From contig JAYWHH010000009.1 of the NCBI GenBank assembly GCA_043777815.1, positions 124,001 through 188,000 of the forward strand: a DNA stretch of 64,000 nt, given 5' to 3'. The DNA comes from JAXMDS01 sp043777815. GTDB taxonomy: Bacteria; Pseudomonadota; Alphaproteobacteria; Rickettsiales; Rickettsiaceae. Of this stretch, positions 52,532-63,600 are shown piece by piece (the stretch's first letter is position 1; every line of letters begins with the position of its first letter). Below the pieces are notes generated by a model. It did no database searches. It saw nothing but the letters and a program-made list of their open reading frames with translations, and had not been told where the DNA came from. Both the position numbers and the translations under genes were made by a program.

Positions 52532-53147
52532 CGAATGTAGGACACAAGTCTTTCAATGTACACTCAAAGCATTTTGGTTTGCGCGCTTTACAAATATATC
52601 TTCCATGCAATACTAACAAGTGATGGGCTTGTGGTTTAAGTTTTTCTGGAATTATACGCATCAAATCTTCTTCTACTTTATGCGGAGTTTTGCCTTCGCT
52701 AAAACCCAATCTTCTACTCACTCTAAAAACATGAGTATCTACAGCTATTGTAGGGTTATCAAACAAAGTATGAAGTATGACATTGGCGCTCTTTCTTCCT
52801 ACTCCTGGCAAGCTTATCAAAGCTTCAAAAGTGTTTGGAATTTTAGAATCATAGTTTTCAAATAAAATATTAGCTGTCTTGAATATGTTAGATGCTTTAG
52901 TTTTATATAAACCAATCGTTCTGATGGAATTTACGAAATTTTCAAATCCAAAATCTAATAATTCTTTAGGAGATTGTATTATTTTAAATAAATCAAAAGT
53001 CACTTTATTGACTCCTTTATCAGTATTTCTAGCTGACAAAATAACTGCAATCAATAAAGTAAAGTCATTTGTATAATGAAGTTCAATTTTTGGATCTGAA
53101 ATGTTGTCTGATAGACGGTTAAATATTTCTTCAATCTTAGAAATCAT
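52503..53147 (-). CDS. nth: Endonuclease III
   Basis: 214 residues from the ATG at 53147 (an alternative ATG lies 33 bases upstream). The helix-hairpin-helix LPGVGRKSANVIL, the catalytic aspartate in VDTHVFRVSRRLG and the iron-sulfur cluster ligands C-x6-C-x2-C-x5-C (CKARKPKCFECTLKDLC) are intact. It removes oxidised pyrimidines. Its start overlaps the end of mdh by 11 bases, so both are probably co-transcribed. Confidence 0.96.
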   Translation of the reverse strand: MISKIEEIFNRLSDNISDPKIELHYTNDFTLLIAVILSARNTDKGVNKVTFDLFKIIQSPKELLDFGFENFVNSIRTIGLYKTKASNIFKTANILFENYDSKIPNTFEALISLPGVGRKSANVILHTLFDNPTIAVDTHVFRVSRRLGFSEGKTPHKVEEDLMRIIPEKLKPQAHHLLVLHGRYICKARKPKCFECTLKDLCPTFATLPTKMNL

Positions 53148-54084
53148 AGCTTGATAAATAATCAGTTTGAATTTTTTCAATAGTCTTGCTAACTATATCA
53201 GATGAATGATGAATTAATTTTTTTATTTCTTCACTTATGGGTAGTTCAATTATGCTTTCTACGCCATTTTTACCTATAACAACTGGGGCGCCAAAGTATA
53301 TATCATTTAATTCATACTCTCCTCGCATTTTAACTGAACATGGAAGAATTTTCCTTTGATTGAATATGTAACTATTAATCATTTGAATTACGGCCATGCT
53401 TGGTGCATAAAAAGCTGATGTACCCATTAGTTCAATGATTTCAGCGCCGCCATTTTTAGTTGGTTCAACAAATTTGTTCTTAAAATCTAATTTACTAAGT
53501 AAAAGATTTAATTGCATGCCGGCTATATGGGTATAGTCAATCATTGGCACCATCTGATCTCCATGTCCTCCCAATACAATAGAAGAAATATTGCTTATTC
53601 CATATCCAAAATGCTTTTTAAGTAAAAATTTAAACCTTGCAGTGTCTAATATACCTGCCATACCTACTACTTTTTCAGGCATAAAGTTAGTTATTTTTTG
53701 CATAAGGTACGTCATAGCGTCCAAAGGATTTGTAACTACTATCACAAAGCTATTGGGAGCAAATTTTTTAATTTGAACAGCTATATCGCTGATTATTTTA
53801 GCATTAGTATTTACCAAGTCCTCTCTGGTCATACCAGCTTTTCTAGTTGCTCCGGCAGTAACTACGATCACTTCAGAATCTTCTATATCCTCAAAATTAG
53901 AAGTACCAAGAAGATTAGTATCAATTTCTAGAATAGTCATCGCATGACTGATGTCCAAAATTTTACCTTTAACAAAATCTTTTTTTCTATCTAAAAGTAC
54001 CAAATTTAGATTAGAGCATTTTGCAAGCTCAAAACAAATAGACCCACCAATGTTGCCTCCACCTATAATTGAAATTTTTCTCAT
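53137..54084 (-). CDS. mdh: Malate dehydrogenase
   Basis: 315 residues, the alphaproteobacterial LDH-like type. NAD-binding GGGNIGGSICFELA, substrate arginines in ATRKAGMTREDLV, the NPLDAMTYLM motif and the active-site histidine in GGHGDQMVPMIDYTHIAG. It oxidises malate to oxaloacetate in the citric acid cycle. It lies downstream of cvpA on the same strand (40-base gap) and upstream of nth. Confidence 0.97.
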   Translation of the reverse strand: MRKISIIGGGNIGGSICFELAKCSNLNLVLLDRKKDFVKGKILDISHAMTILEIDTNLLGTSNFEDIEDSEVIVVTAGATRKAGMTREDLVNTNAKIISDIAVQIKKFAPNSFVIVVTNPLDAMTYLMQKITNFMPEKVVGMAGILDTARFKFLLKKHFGYGISNISSIVLGGHGDQMVPMIDYTHIAGMQLNLLLSKLDFKNKFVEPTKNGGAEIIELMGTSAFYAPSMAVIQMINSYIFNQRKILPCSVKMRGEYELNDIYFGAPVVIGKNGVESIIELPISEEIKKLIHHSSDIVSKTIEKIQTDYLSSYDF

Positions 54085-54124
54085 AAGATATCACTTTTGT
54101 TTAATTGATTTGTGAAAAATAATA

Positions 54125-54706
54125 TCACTGCTTGGATTGCTTAAAAATATCCTCAATGCTTTGTAAATCAGGAGCTTTTATATCTTTAGCGGTTTTAAAA
54201 TAATCTTGACTGACTGATTGAATACGCTCTAAAGAAATATAGCTTTTAAAAATTTGATAAAATTGAGAACTAGATAAAGCTTTTGGTAAACATTCTTCTA
54301 ATGCATCTTTTTCTGCACGAGCCACTATTGGAGCGGTGAGAAGAAAAAAGATTGTGCTTGTTATTATTAATCCGCGAGAAGCGCCAGCTATAATTCCTAA
54401 AACTTTATCTAAAATACTATTAGAAAACGATCCAAAAAGGTTTGGCATTGGGGATAATGTCATTGCAATTATGCAATAAGACAAAATGAATGATAGAAAG
54501 TAACTTAATAACTTTACAGTGATATCATCTCTAATATATTCTATTAATACTTCAGTTATATAAGGGTTAATGTAAGGCGCAGCCCAAATGCTTATGCCTA
54601 AGCTCACAAGTCCTAAAACTACTGAAATCATTCCTTTAAAAAATCCAAAAAAGCTTGACATAAATATAATAGCTAAGCCTGCAATATCAAATAAAGTAAG
54701 TGTCAT
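54125..54706 (-). CDS. cvpA: CvpA family membrane protein
   Basis: 193 residues with four predicted membrane spans. The N-terminus FDIAGLAIIFMSSFFGFFKGMISVVLGL and the central DKVLGIIAGASRGLIITS follow the CvpA/colicin V production family pattern. CvpA has been linked to envelope integrity and bile resistance in enterobacteria; its molecular role is not settled. Same strand as mdh, downstream gap 40 bases. Confidence 0.85.
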   Translation of the reverse strand: MTLTLFDIAGLAIIFMSSFFGFFKGMISVVLGLVSLGISIWAAPYINPYITEVLIEYIRDDITVKLLSYFLSFILSYCIIAMTLSPMPNLFGSFSNSILDKVLGIIAGASRGLIITSTIFFLLTAPIVARAEKDALEECLPKALSSSQFYQIFKSYISLERIQSVSQDYFKTAKDIKAPDLQSIEDIFKQSKQ

Positions 54707-54897
54707 GTTTGTGAATATTTTTTGAATAGTTTATCCACTAATTGAAAAAAATCCAAATCTTACTTCTTTCATATAAAAAAATACTTCATGATTTTTCAAT
54801 TGTGTCTTAAATTTACATGAATAATGATCATTCTAATGATATATATTAAATTTAATCGTTAGTGCGCCTTATTTATAAAATCATAAAATTAGTCGGA

Positions 54898-54960
54898 AAT
54901 ATTATTTAAGTTTTGAAACAAATAGTCAAAAATATTACTTAAGTTTTGAAACAAATATAT
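54898..54960. repeat. 33-base duplication at the murD 3' end
   Basis: AAATATTATTTAAGTTTTGA at 54898 recurs at 54931 as AAATATTACTTAAGTTTTGA, followed in both by AACAAATA. The offset is 33 bases; the stop codon of murD lies in the right unit. The rest of 54707-54897 is AT-rich without a gene. Confidence 0.75.
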
Positions 54961-56596
54961 TGAATGCTTCACCCCTTTGTTTAAAGGACGTAAATTGGTC
55001 TAATGATGCACACATTGGAGAAAACAATATTACTTTTTGGATGTTTTCACTACTTGACTTGCAATCTTCGTATGCAGAAATTAAGCCTTCTTGTAAATTA
55101 TCAAACACAACCGAATCTATTTTATGTTCTAAAAACATATCTCGCAACTGATATTTATCTTGCCCATATAAGTAAACTTTATGTATAAAAGATTTAAACT
55201 TCAATATAGGCTCAATAGATGAATTTTTAAATACTCCACCTGCTAACAAAAATATTTTAACTTCATTATTGGCGCAAATATCAAATTTTGTAATGATATA
55301 TTTTTCAAAAGATTCAGCATGAGATTCTATATCTCTTTTAGGCATTAAACATTGAAGCATTTGTCTATTTATCAAACTTTCTATTGCTTTAGCTGTACTG
55401 TATGGGTTAGTGCCCTTACTATCATTTACAAACCAAAGATTGTGCTTTTTGGCAATAATTTGATTACAGAAATCTTGTTTTTTGCAAAGATTTAATAATA
55501 AAAAATGCTTTTTAATTGAAACAAGAAATTCTTTGGTGATTTGAAAATCATTATTAATTTGATTCTGATTTTGATTAAATGCAACTTCTTTAAATGAGAC
55601 TTTATATTTCATATTAAACATTAGCAATAAAGCCAGTGCATATAAACTTAAGAAAGTGTTTTGCACATAATAATTTGATGAAAAATCACAATCTGTAAAA
55701 AATGAAAAATCATGAGATATAGAGGGCAGTTGGCGCATCCAAACTTCAGGTGAATTAACTTGAAAATGCGTTAAAGAAAAGAGAAAGTTTAGGTTAACTT
55801 CATTCAATTCACCAATTAAATGCAATATGGAAATATTCCACATCAAACTTTCGCATAAATTAAAATTTGCTTTTGAAACATATATAAATTTACAACGATA
55901 TTTATCAAACCTACCTTCATTTTTTAACTTGTTAAGACCCTCATCATCAAGATTAATAATTCCAATATCATTTGGAGTCATGTTATCTAAAATTTTTAGT
56001 TTACTCTCAATATAAGACTGAATATTTTTGTATCTATCCAAATGATCTTCTGATATATTGGTTATGATTGCAATATCTGGTCTGAATCTATCTTGTAGAT
56101 CCAGCTGAAATGATGAGATTTCTAACACTAACGCATTAATTAGGATGCTTTTATCATCATCTTTAAAATTTATATCTTCCTTTTTAAAATAATCAAAAAT
56201 GGGTAAGCCAATATTGCCAAATCCTTTGGTATTTAGCATAGTTGCTATTTGTTCAGTAATTGTACTTTTACCATTAGTGCCAGTAATACCAACGATCCAC
56301 ATTGGATTTAAAGTTAAAGTTTCTTTAAATAAATAAAATAATTCAATATCAGAAATCTTTTTAGGTTTTAATTTAAATACAGAGTGACTTTCAGGTATTC
56401 CCGGAGAAACCACTATATATTCCATTTGATTCCATAGTGATGCTTGATTTATATCAACAAAATATCTTTCATATGTACTTTGATGCTCTATTTTATCATC
56501 ATAAACTAGCAAATTTATATTGGTTTTTGTTTGTAAAAATTCAAATAAACTTTTGCCAGTTCTAGCTAGTCCTACTATGCCTATTGCTTTGATCAT
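54935..56596 (-). CDS. murD: UDP-N-acetylmuramoylalanine-D-glutamate ligase
   Basis: 553 residues, about 90 more than usual. N-terminal UDP-binding domain (IGIVGLARTGKSLFEFL), the ATP loop GITGTNGKSTITEQI, NALVLEISSFQLD and ITNISEDHLDRY with the carboxylated-lysine region, and the C-terminal FVNDSKGTNPYSTAKAIES. The extra length is in the middle of the central domain (about 265-345), with polar, Asn/Gln-rich stretches. It adds D-glutamate in peptidoglycan precursor synthesis. It follows murG after ten bases; the rest of the mur cluster is missing. Confidence 0.94.
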   Translation of the reverse strand: MIKAIGIVGLARTGKSLFEFLQTKTNINLLVYDDKIEHQSTYERYFVDINQASLWNQMEYIVVSPGIPESHSVFKLKPKKISDIELFYLFKETLTLNPMWIVGITGTNGKSTITEQIATMLNTKGFGNIGLPIFDYFKKEDINFKDDDKSILINALVLEISSFQLDLQDRFRPDIAIITNISEDHLDRYKNIQSYIESKLKILDNMTPNDIGIINLDDEGLNKLKNEGRFDKYRCKFIYVSKANFNLCESLMWNISILHLIGELNEVNLNFLFSLTHFQVNSPEVWMRQLPSISHDFSFFTDCDFSSNYYVQNTFLSLYALALLLMFNMKYKVSFKEVAFNQNQNQINNDFQITKEFLVSIKKHFLLLNLCKKQDFCNQIIAKKHNLWFVNDSKGTNPYSTAKAIESLINRQMLQCLMPKRDIESHAESFEKYIITKFDICANNEVKIFLLAGGVFKNSSIEPILKFKSFIHKVYLYGQDKYQLRDMFLEHKIDSVVFDNLQEGLISAYEDCKSSSENIQKVILFSPMCASLDQFTSFKQRGEAFNIFVSKLK

Positions 56597-56606
56597 AATA
56601 CTAAAA

Positions 56607-57800
56607 TCATAATATCAAATCTAACATTTTTTGATTCCAATTGCATTGTAGTTTGATGAGGTTTTTAGAATATTCAAGTAACAATTCTCGATTTTCTATT
56701 AATTCAATTATTTTATCTTGCAAAGATTGTTCAAAATCTTTTTGTTCAATTAACCAACCACATTTCATTTCATTTAAGTATCGTGCATGATGCAATTGAT
56801 GATCTTTATATGACAAGGGGTATGGTATTAAGATACTAGGCTGCGCTTTTTGAATTAATTCAAAAATAGTAGAAGCGCCAGATCTACTAATAACTAAGTC
56901 TGCCTCATCATATTCTTTATTCATATCCATAAAATAATTAGAAACTCGACAGGACAAATTAAGTTCTTCATATTTATTTTTAACATGATCCATATTATGC
57001 GCCTGATGAGATACGTGCAAAGTGAAGTTTGGATATTTAGTTTTAAATATCTTTTCAATTGAATACATAATACTAGGGCACAAATCATCTAAAATTTTAG
57101 CTCCTTGACTACCGCCAAAAATTAAAATCTTAAATTCCAGATTAGAACTAAATGTTTTCTCTTTTGTTAGTATTAAAGTTGATTTAATTGGATTACCAGT
57201 ATATACAATGTTTAGTTTCTTAGCAAAAAGTAAATGGAAGAAGTTATTGGTCTTTTTTATTTTACAAAATGACTCATATTTATCATATTTAAATGCTGGG
57301 TTGTTCAAGTCATTGTACGAGATTTTATTGTTCAAAATAGATTTAGTAATTTCAAATGAAACAGCAATATGATCAACAAAATTTTTCAAAACTTTAGTTG
57401 TTTTGCTAGGAATTATATTTTGCTCATGTGCAATTGTAGTGATGCCCAAAAGTCTTGCTGCTATAATAGAAAAAAAAGATACATAGCTTCCAAAGCCTAT
57501 TATCATACTGGGTTTTATAGATCTCAAATACCAAAGAACTTCGCCTAGACATTTAATATAATTAAAAATTACTTTTGGCCATTCCCAAATTTTTGTTGGA
57601 GTTTTGATTATTTTCAATATATAAACCTCTATCTCTGGTGGTAATGATTTAATGTATTCAACGCATCTTGGATCAGTGATTAGGTAGCACTTTATAATTT
57701 TGCCACTTTTGGAATTTGTTTCTAAAATATCAGTAAGAACACTAATAGCTGGATTTAAATGTCCACCACTTCCGCCACCAATACAAACTATTGTTTCCAT
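56607..57800 (-). CDS. murG: UDP-GlcNAc:lipid I GlcNAc transferase
   Basis: 397 residues. The glycine-rich start IVCIGGGSGGHLNPAISV, the membrane-facing region MIIGFGSYVSFFSIIAARLL, IAHEQNIIPSKTTKVL, FGGSQGAKILDD and ISRSGASTIFEL follow the MurG family. A polar insertion (about 165-190) separates the two lobes. MurG makes lipid II on the inner face of the membrane. It starts the murG-murD pair and indicates that peptidoglycan synthesis is retained. Confidence 0.96.
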   Translation of the reverse strand: METIVCIGGGSGGHLNPAISVLTDILETNSKSGKIIKCYLITDPRCVEYIKSLPPEIEVYILKIIKTPTKIWEWPKVIFNYIKCLGEVLWYLRSIKPSMIIGFGSYVSFFSIIAARLLGITTIAHEQNIIPSKTTKVLKNFVDHIAVSFEITKSILNNKISYNDLNNPAFKYDKYESFCKIKKTNNFFHLLFAKKLNIVYTGNPIKSTLILTKEKTFSSNLEFKILIFGGSQGAKILDDLCPSIMYSIEKIFKTKYPNFTLHVSHQAHNMDHVKNKYEELNLSCRVSNYFMDMNKEYDEADLVISRSGASTIFELIQKAQPSILIPYPLSYKDHQLHHARYLNEMKCGWLIEQKDFEQSLQDKIIELIENRELLLEYSKNLIKLQCNWNQKMLDLIL

Positions 57801-57881
57801 TTTTGTTTAACATACTAAACCATAATTATATAATAAAGATTTGCCTGTCTAATGTAATTGTTAAATATAATCTATGCTTCT

Positions 57882-58571
57882 TTATCCTAGATTTTTTTTA
57901 ATATTTTCTTCAATCATTTGCTCTATTTTATCATCATCTTCACATTGTTCATCGTTGATAGTAACTATTGGAGTGACGGCAATTTTTTTGTCTATCATTC
58001 TCTTAGTGTGACCAATGACAATTTCTTTAGTAAAATCTTCCAACTCTAAAGCATTAAGAAATTCCTCCTTAGATATTCCATATTTTATTCCTATATCTAT
58101 AATCACCTCTTTAAAATTTTGACTTAACATCCATTGTTCTTGAGTTTCAAATAGATAATTTCTCAATTTTAAATACTCATCATGTCCTACTTCAGTATTG
58201 CCATATTTTTTTATTGCTAATTTTAATAATACAGAGGCGTGATAATCTTGAGCACCATGAACTAGCTCGGTTATTATGTACTTAACTTGAGATTTATCTA
58301 TGAATTTTTCTTTTATTTTTGGAAAAATATTTTGGTTAAATAGTTTGCATCCATAACAGCCGAGTGAGCTAAATTCCTCAATGACAATTGATGAATTCTC
58401 ATTTCCAAAAATTGCTTGATATTTGAAATGATCTTCTATTAATTCACTTTTAGCGTCATTAGGTAACTCAGATTTTGAATTGAAGATTACATTGGTAGTT
58501 TTGGCGTATTGTAATGCTGCAAATCCTAGTAAAATGCCTACAAAAGAGTACTTAATTAGTTTCTTGTACAT
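57882..58571 (-). CDS. DsbA-family thiol-disulfide oxidoreductase
   Basis: 229 residues. One N-terminal signal/anchor (FVGILLGFAALQYA), then a thioredoxin-like DsbA domain with active site GCYGCKLF (Cys72, Cys75), a helical insertion (residues 110-180), and the cis-proline in AVTPIVTIND. The CxxC is CYGC, which differs from the CPHC of E. coli DsbA. It would form or isomerise disulfides in the periplasm, like the DsbA-type proteins known in Rickettsiales. The gene lies 81 bases upstream of murG on the same strand. Confidence 0.88.
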   Translation of the reverse strand: MYKKLIKYSFVGILLGFAALQYAKTTNVIFNSKSELPNDAKSELIEDHFKYQAIFGNENSSIVIEEFSSLGCYGCKLFNQNIFPKIKEKFIDKSQVKYIITELVHGAQDYHASVLLKLAIKKYGNTEVGHDEYLKLRNYLFETQEQWMLSQNFKEVIIDIGIKYGISKEEFLNALELEDFTKEIVIGHTKRMIDKKIAVTPIVTINDEQCEDDDKIEQMIEENIKKNLG

Positions 58572-58819
58572 AAAACATTTTGTTTCTATTTGTCTGAATA
58601 TAGCAGGTCTTTAGTTAAATATGCACGTTGTAATACTTGAGCACGAAATATAAATTGTAATAATCTACACTTAATACTCAATAACTGTAAAAATAGTTGT
58701 TAACTTTATACATCTACAAACTAAAAAAAAAGATTTTGATTTTAAGCAAAATAGATAATCTTCTTGGTTATATTTAGAGGAAATTTCAGATATAATTGAG
58801 ATATATTCATTATATTGCT

Positions 58820-60283
58820 ATGAAGTTCTTATATAACTATGTTAAAACTCGTTCGCTACATATCAAAGCCCAAGCATTTGATCAAAGCGCAGAAGTTGTT
58901 AACAGAAACAACTTATACAAACTATTGGGGTTTAAGCTGATAATTTTAACTGGATTATTAATTGACAATACGACATTTGCAATTGAAACTATTAAAATTA
59001 ATAAGGGGCATCATGATCCAATTCCAATTGCTTTACAAGTTCCAAAAATTACTTACATTGAAGATGAGCGAGTTGCTAAAGAAGTATTTTCTATAGTACA
59101 AACAGATTTAGAGCATTCTGGTGGTTTTAAAATCTTACCTAGAGAAAGTTTTGTAGATAAAATCACTGGAATAGATTATATGCCTAATTTTCAGGCTTGG
59201 CAAATTATTAATGCTCAATTTTTATTAAATAGTGAGATACAAGTACGAAATAGATCTGAGATTTTAATTAAATTAGTTTTATATGATGTAGTATCACAAA
59301 GAGTTTTTGCTCAAAAGGTTTACGAATCTTCAATGAAAAATTTAAGAAAGTTGTCACATATAGTTTCAAACTTTTTATATGAAAAAACAACGGGCAATAA
59401 AGGATATTTTAATAGTAAACTAGCTTATGTAGATGCAAATTATCGAAATGGCAAAAGAGTAACCAGAATAGCGGTTATGGATTATGATGGTTACAATCTA
59501 ACATATGTAACCAATGGTAAAAATTTAGTTTTAACTCCTAGATTTTCCAAGGATGGAAGTAACTTAGCCTACGTTTCATTTGTTCAGAAAGTACCTAGGG
59601 TCGTTGTAAAAAATCTTTATTCTGGTAAAGAGTCTTTTGCGACTGATCTTAAAGCAATGTCTAGCGCACCTAGATTTGCACCGGATGGTAAAAAAATGTT
59701 AATCACAATTTCTGAAAGAGGGAGATCTAATATTTTTGAAGTTGATCTTTTTAGTCATAAATATACTCAACTTACTAATAATCAATATATAAATACTTCA
59801 AGTACTTATAACCATAATGGCAACAGGATATACTTTAACTCAGATATGGCTGGCAAAATTAATATTTACAGCTCAGATAGAAGTGGAGTGGGTAGTTATA
59901 AAATTGGACAAGGTGGGGGTAATTATTTTACACCTATAGAATCTCCTAATGGAGACTACGTAGCTGCAACTAAAGTAGAAGGTGGCCAATTTTCAATAGT
60001 AGTAATGAATCCTGATGGCTCTGGAGAAAGAAAAATTACAGAAGGCTTTTTAGTTGAATCACCATCTTTTGCACCTAATAGTAATCTTATTGCTTTTACT
60101 AAAGAAGAAAAATCTAGAATCGAATCTAGTAAAAACAAAAAAATATTAGTTAATGCCAGCTACATATATGCAATTGATGTTACTGGTAGATATATGAGAA
60201 AAATCAATACACCAGGATTTGGTTTTGATCCAGAATGGTCTTGTGACTTGAGTGATCAACCAGATTTTTGGAAGCATCCATAA
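58820..60283 (+). CDS. tolB: Tol-Pal system protein TolB
   Basis: 487 residues from the ATG at 58820 (a TTG lies 24 bases upstream). A long polar N-terminus (about 35 residues) precedes a signal-like segment (KLIILTGLLIDNTTFA), then the TolB N-terminal domain (IPIALQVPKITY) and a six-bladed beta-propeller with repeated P-x-F-(S/A)-x-D-G motifs (PRFSKDGSNLAYVSF, PRFAPDGKKMLI, PSFAPNSNLIAF). TolB is periplasmic and links Pal to the Tol motor. pal and tolQRA are not in this window. A TATAAT lies at 58791-58796. Its 3' end is duplicated downstream. Confidence 0.95.
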   Translation: MKFLYNYVKTRSLHIKAQAFDQSAEVVNRNNLYKLLGFKLIILTGLLIDNTTFAIETIKINKGHHDPIPIALQVPKITYIEDERVAKEVFSIVQTDLEHSGGFKILPRESFVDKITGIDYMPNFQAWQIINAQFLLNSEIQVRNRSEILIKLVLYDVVSQRVFAQKVYESSMKNLRKLSHIVSNFLYEKTTGNKGYFNSKLAYVDANYRNGKRVTRIAVMDYDGYNLTYVTNGKNLVLTPRFSKDGSNLAYVSFVQKVPRVVVKNLYSGKESFATDLKAMSSAPRFAPDGKKMLITISERGRSNIFEVDLFSHKYTQLTNNQYINTSSTYNHNGNRIYFNSDMAGKINIYSSDRSGVGSYKIGQGGGNYFTPIESPNGDYVAATKVEGGQFSIVVMNPDGSGERKITEGFLVESPSFAPNSNLIAFTKEEKSRIESSKNKKILVNASYIYAIDVTGRYMRKINTPGFGFDPEWSCDLSDQPDFWKHP

Positions 60284-60547
60284 CATCTTCATCTGTGTTA
60301 AAGTTTGACCTAGTTGTTCTTACCTATGCAATGTCGTACAAATTACTGAAAGCTTGGTCTAATTGTTCTTACCTATGCAATGTAGTGCAAAAATACAATG
60401 AAATCATTTATCTTTAAAGTCGCATCTAATCGTCACAGCTGATTATCTTGTGACTTGAGTGATCAACCAGATTTTTGGAAGCATCCATAACATCTTCATC
60501 TTTGTTAAAGTTTGACCTAGTTTTTCTTACCTATGCAATGTCGTACA
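60239..60547 (+). repeat. 207-base tandem duplication of the tolB 3' end
   Basis: 60239-60340 recurs at 60446-60547 with an offset of 207 bases. The copy contains the last 14 tolB codons and stop (SCDLSDQPDFWKHP) almost unchanged. Inside the unit a smaller duplication repeats GTTCTTACCTATGCAATG two times. From 60548 to 60650 only AT-rich sequence remains, so the whole gap from 60284 to 60650 is gene-free. Confidence 0.9.
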
Positions 60548-60650
60548 AAAATACAGTGAAAGCATTTATCTTGTTTATTATATAGTTATTTACTAGATTT
60601 ATATTTATTTTAAGCGTCTAAATTTTCATTCTAGCCTAAACATATATAAA

Positions 60651-63600
60651 TTATAAAACTCTTTCACTAGACGACTTAGATTTAGTCAACTTATTATTTT
60701 TATGATTTCTATCTGTAGAACAATATTTTTCAACATTACTTAACTCTTCATTGACTGGGCTATACTTGGTCAACTTATTATTTTTATGATTTCTATCTGG
60801 AAAACAATATTTTTCAACATTACTTAACTCCCTATCTCGTCTTCTTGTCCATTGCTTTGTTTGTAAACTTTTGGGACTAATTGTTTCTAACATTTCTTTG
60901 ATAGGTGTAATGAGTCCCAGGGCTCTATTATTGGTTTTTGCAAAAGCCATATGTATTTCCTGAATTTTTTCTTCCTTTTTTAATGATTCTTTATTTGTGC
61001 GATGTTTATTACTGAGCTCGATGAGACTCTTTATATCATTGAAATGAAGTGGCAGTTTTTTATCATACATATCACGAAAATGACTTAGCTTAAGATATTT
61101 AGTATCCTTATCTTTTTCCACTAATTTAACTTTTAAATTGCTATCTTTTACTTCTATTTGAATAGATTTATCAGTGTCGGCTATCTTGAACTTGAGTGCG
61201 AAATTATGACTTTGAAATTTATCTTTAGATATATCAATTCCTCTTATTCCATTATTAGTCTTGATTACTTTTCCAACAAAATTATTGTTTCGCGATTTTA
61301 TTTCTGCAGTTTCATAAGTTAAATCATGAATTCTGTCTTTATTAATTTCAAATGACATGCTCATAGATTTATTATCATCATTATGCGTCATATTAGCCTC
61401 ATGTAACTGAGGCGGAATTTCAGAATAGTTTAGTTTTTTAAATTCCCACCCGCCTAATAAAGTTGCTACGCTAGTATCAGATTTTTCAAGACTATGAACA
61501 CTTTCTTGACTTCTATCTAAATTTAAATCATTTTTTTCAGTTTTAATGGTATTTATGTTTAAACTCTTTTTACTGGTTTCATTATTGGCACTTGTGTTTA
61601 AACTCTTTTTACTGGTTTCATTATTTGAATTAGAGTCTTTACTTAAGTCAAGATGTTCTTGATCTGAAATCTTACTTAAATGCTCTTGAGATAGAGTTGC
61701 ACTTGAAGCTTTTTGATCAAGATCATGATGTTTATTTGTTTTAACCTCCAAATCATCATTATATTTAGTATTTTTTACGATTTCTTCAGTCGTATTTACA
61801 ATAAAAGAATTTGATTTTTTTAAACTTTCTGATTTTGTAAAAAGTGCATAATAATCATCAGAATGATTAGGTTTTTCTGCATACATATTTTTAACCATGT
61901 TAGGTTTAATGTCAATTTGATTGGGTGCAGTGCTATTGTCTTTAGACTGATTAGGCTTTTCCGTGTCTGTAGACTGATTAGGCTTTTCCACATCCATATC
62001 TTTAACCATGTCAGGTTTAATGTCAATTTGATTGGGTGCAGTGCTATTTTCTTTAGTGTCTTCTTCTCTATCTACCAAATTTAACAATTCTTCAAGTGAT
62101 GAAGATGAATTAATCATATCTTTTACTTTATTCTCGTACTTATCGCTTTGTTTTTCGTTATCAGTATCAGATTTATATATAAAGCTTAAATTTAAATCAT
62201 TATTCAAGTCTTTATTCAAGTCTTTTTCTGAACTTAAGTTTTTTCCTGATATAATACCAAGATTCAATTCGTTACTTAATAAACTATTGTCATCACCTAA
62301 GTTTTTGTTTAATATATCTCCAAGGTTATTGTATGAATTTGAAATTGTAGATGAATTATTATTTAATGACTTATTTGATAACTCTATAGACTCTGCATCA
62401 TATTCGTCTTTTGATATATGCCCAAAATCTCTTTTTACTGCAGATGCATCGCTTGCATTCAGGTTAGTGGAATTGATATTTTTTGATAAATTTTCATGAT
62501 TTTGCATTTCTCTCAAGCTATTACCACGACTTAACTTTCTCTCAAAACTTTGTGAACTTGAGTCATTTGCGTTAATATTACGATTTGATTGATTTTTTAG
62601 ACCCTTTATGTTTATTTTATTAGAATTGATATTCCTTAATTGACTGTCCAAATTATCTAAATTTAAATCATTTTCGCTAATAATACGAGATTTTTCAAAA
62701 TCTTGCCCTCGCGTGTCACGTTCTAATGCGTCGCCCAAAGACAAATTGGAACCTAATGAATCATCCAATTTATTATTGCTTAAGCTCATTCTGGACTCGT
62801 TTAATGATTTGTTCATAATGAAGTTATTTTCACTCAAACTTATTTTATTTTCTGAATAAAAACTTATATTATTAGCATTTTTTGCGCTAAGGCTTATTTC
62901 ACTTGTTGACAAATTTAATATTTCGGAAGCTGAACTATTCAAGTTGTAATCATCATTCATTATTAATGATGAATCTAGATCGCTTTTAGCCTTATTCACA
63001 CTTGATGACCTTTTTGCTATCTCACTTTCTATATCATCTAAATAATTAGAATATAATTCTTCAATATGACTATCTTGATTTAATTTTTTTTCTTTATCGC
63101 TCATGATATCTAATATATTTTTGGTCATATCTTTTACTTTCTTTTCATCATTGAAGACCAATCCAAATAATTCCTTTAGTTTACTAGTAACATTGTTCTT
63201 TATATTGTTTAAATTTTCTGATTTTGATTTATCTTGATTGCTAATATCTTCTTTCTTTTGCGCTTTGATCGGTGATTCTTTGCGCGATAACTCTTTGTTT
63301 TCTATAGGGTGTATATTGCTTACTATTTCTTGTTTTTTATTCTTAATTTCTTCTTCTATGAAATCTATATAGTCAACAAAAAATGTTTTAGCTTTTTCAC
63401 TTGAGTCGCCTATGTAACTAGTGTCATTTTCTACTAACTCATATATATGCTCTATTAAATCTGGCATGGCATTTTTGGCTTTTTCTTTTGCCTCATGTTC
63501 ATTATGACCATCTAATTTATATAATTCATTAACTTGACTCTCAAGATAATGTATAAGTTTTTCAATTTCATTGTCTAGTTTTTTTGGTTTTACTGAATCG

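Noticed and set aside
61820..62026. Alternative minus-strand frame inside the 1104-residue gene
   Set aside because: It overlaps the long frame in a repetitive segment and has no independent support.
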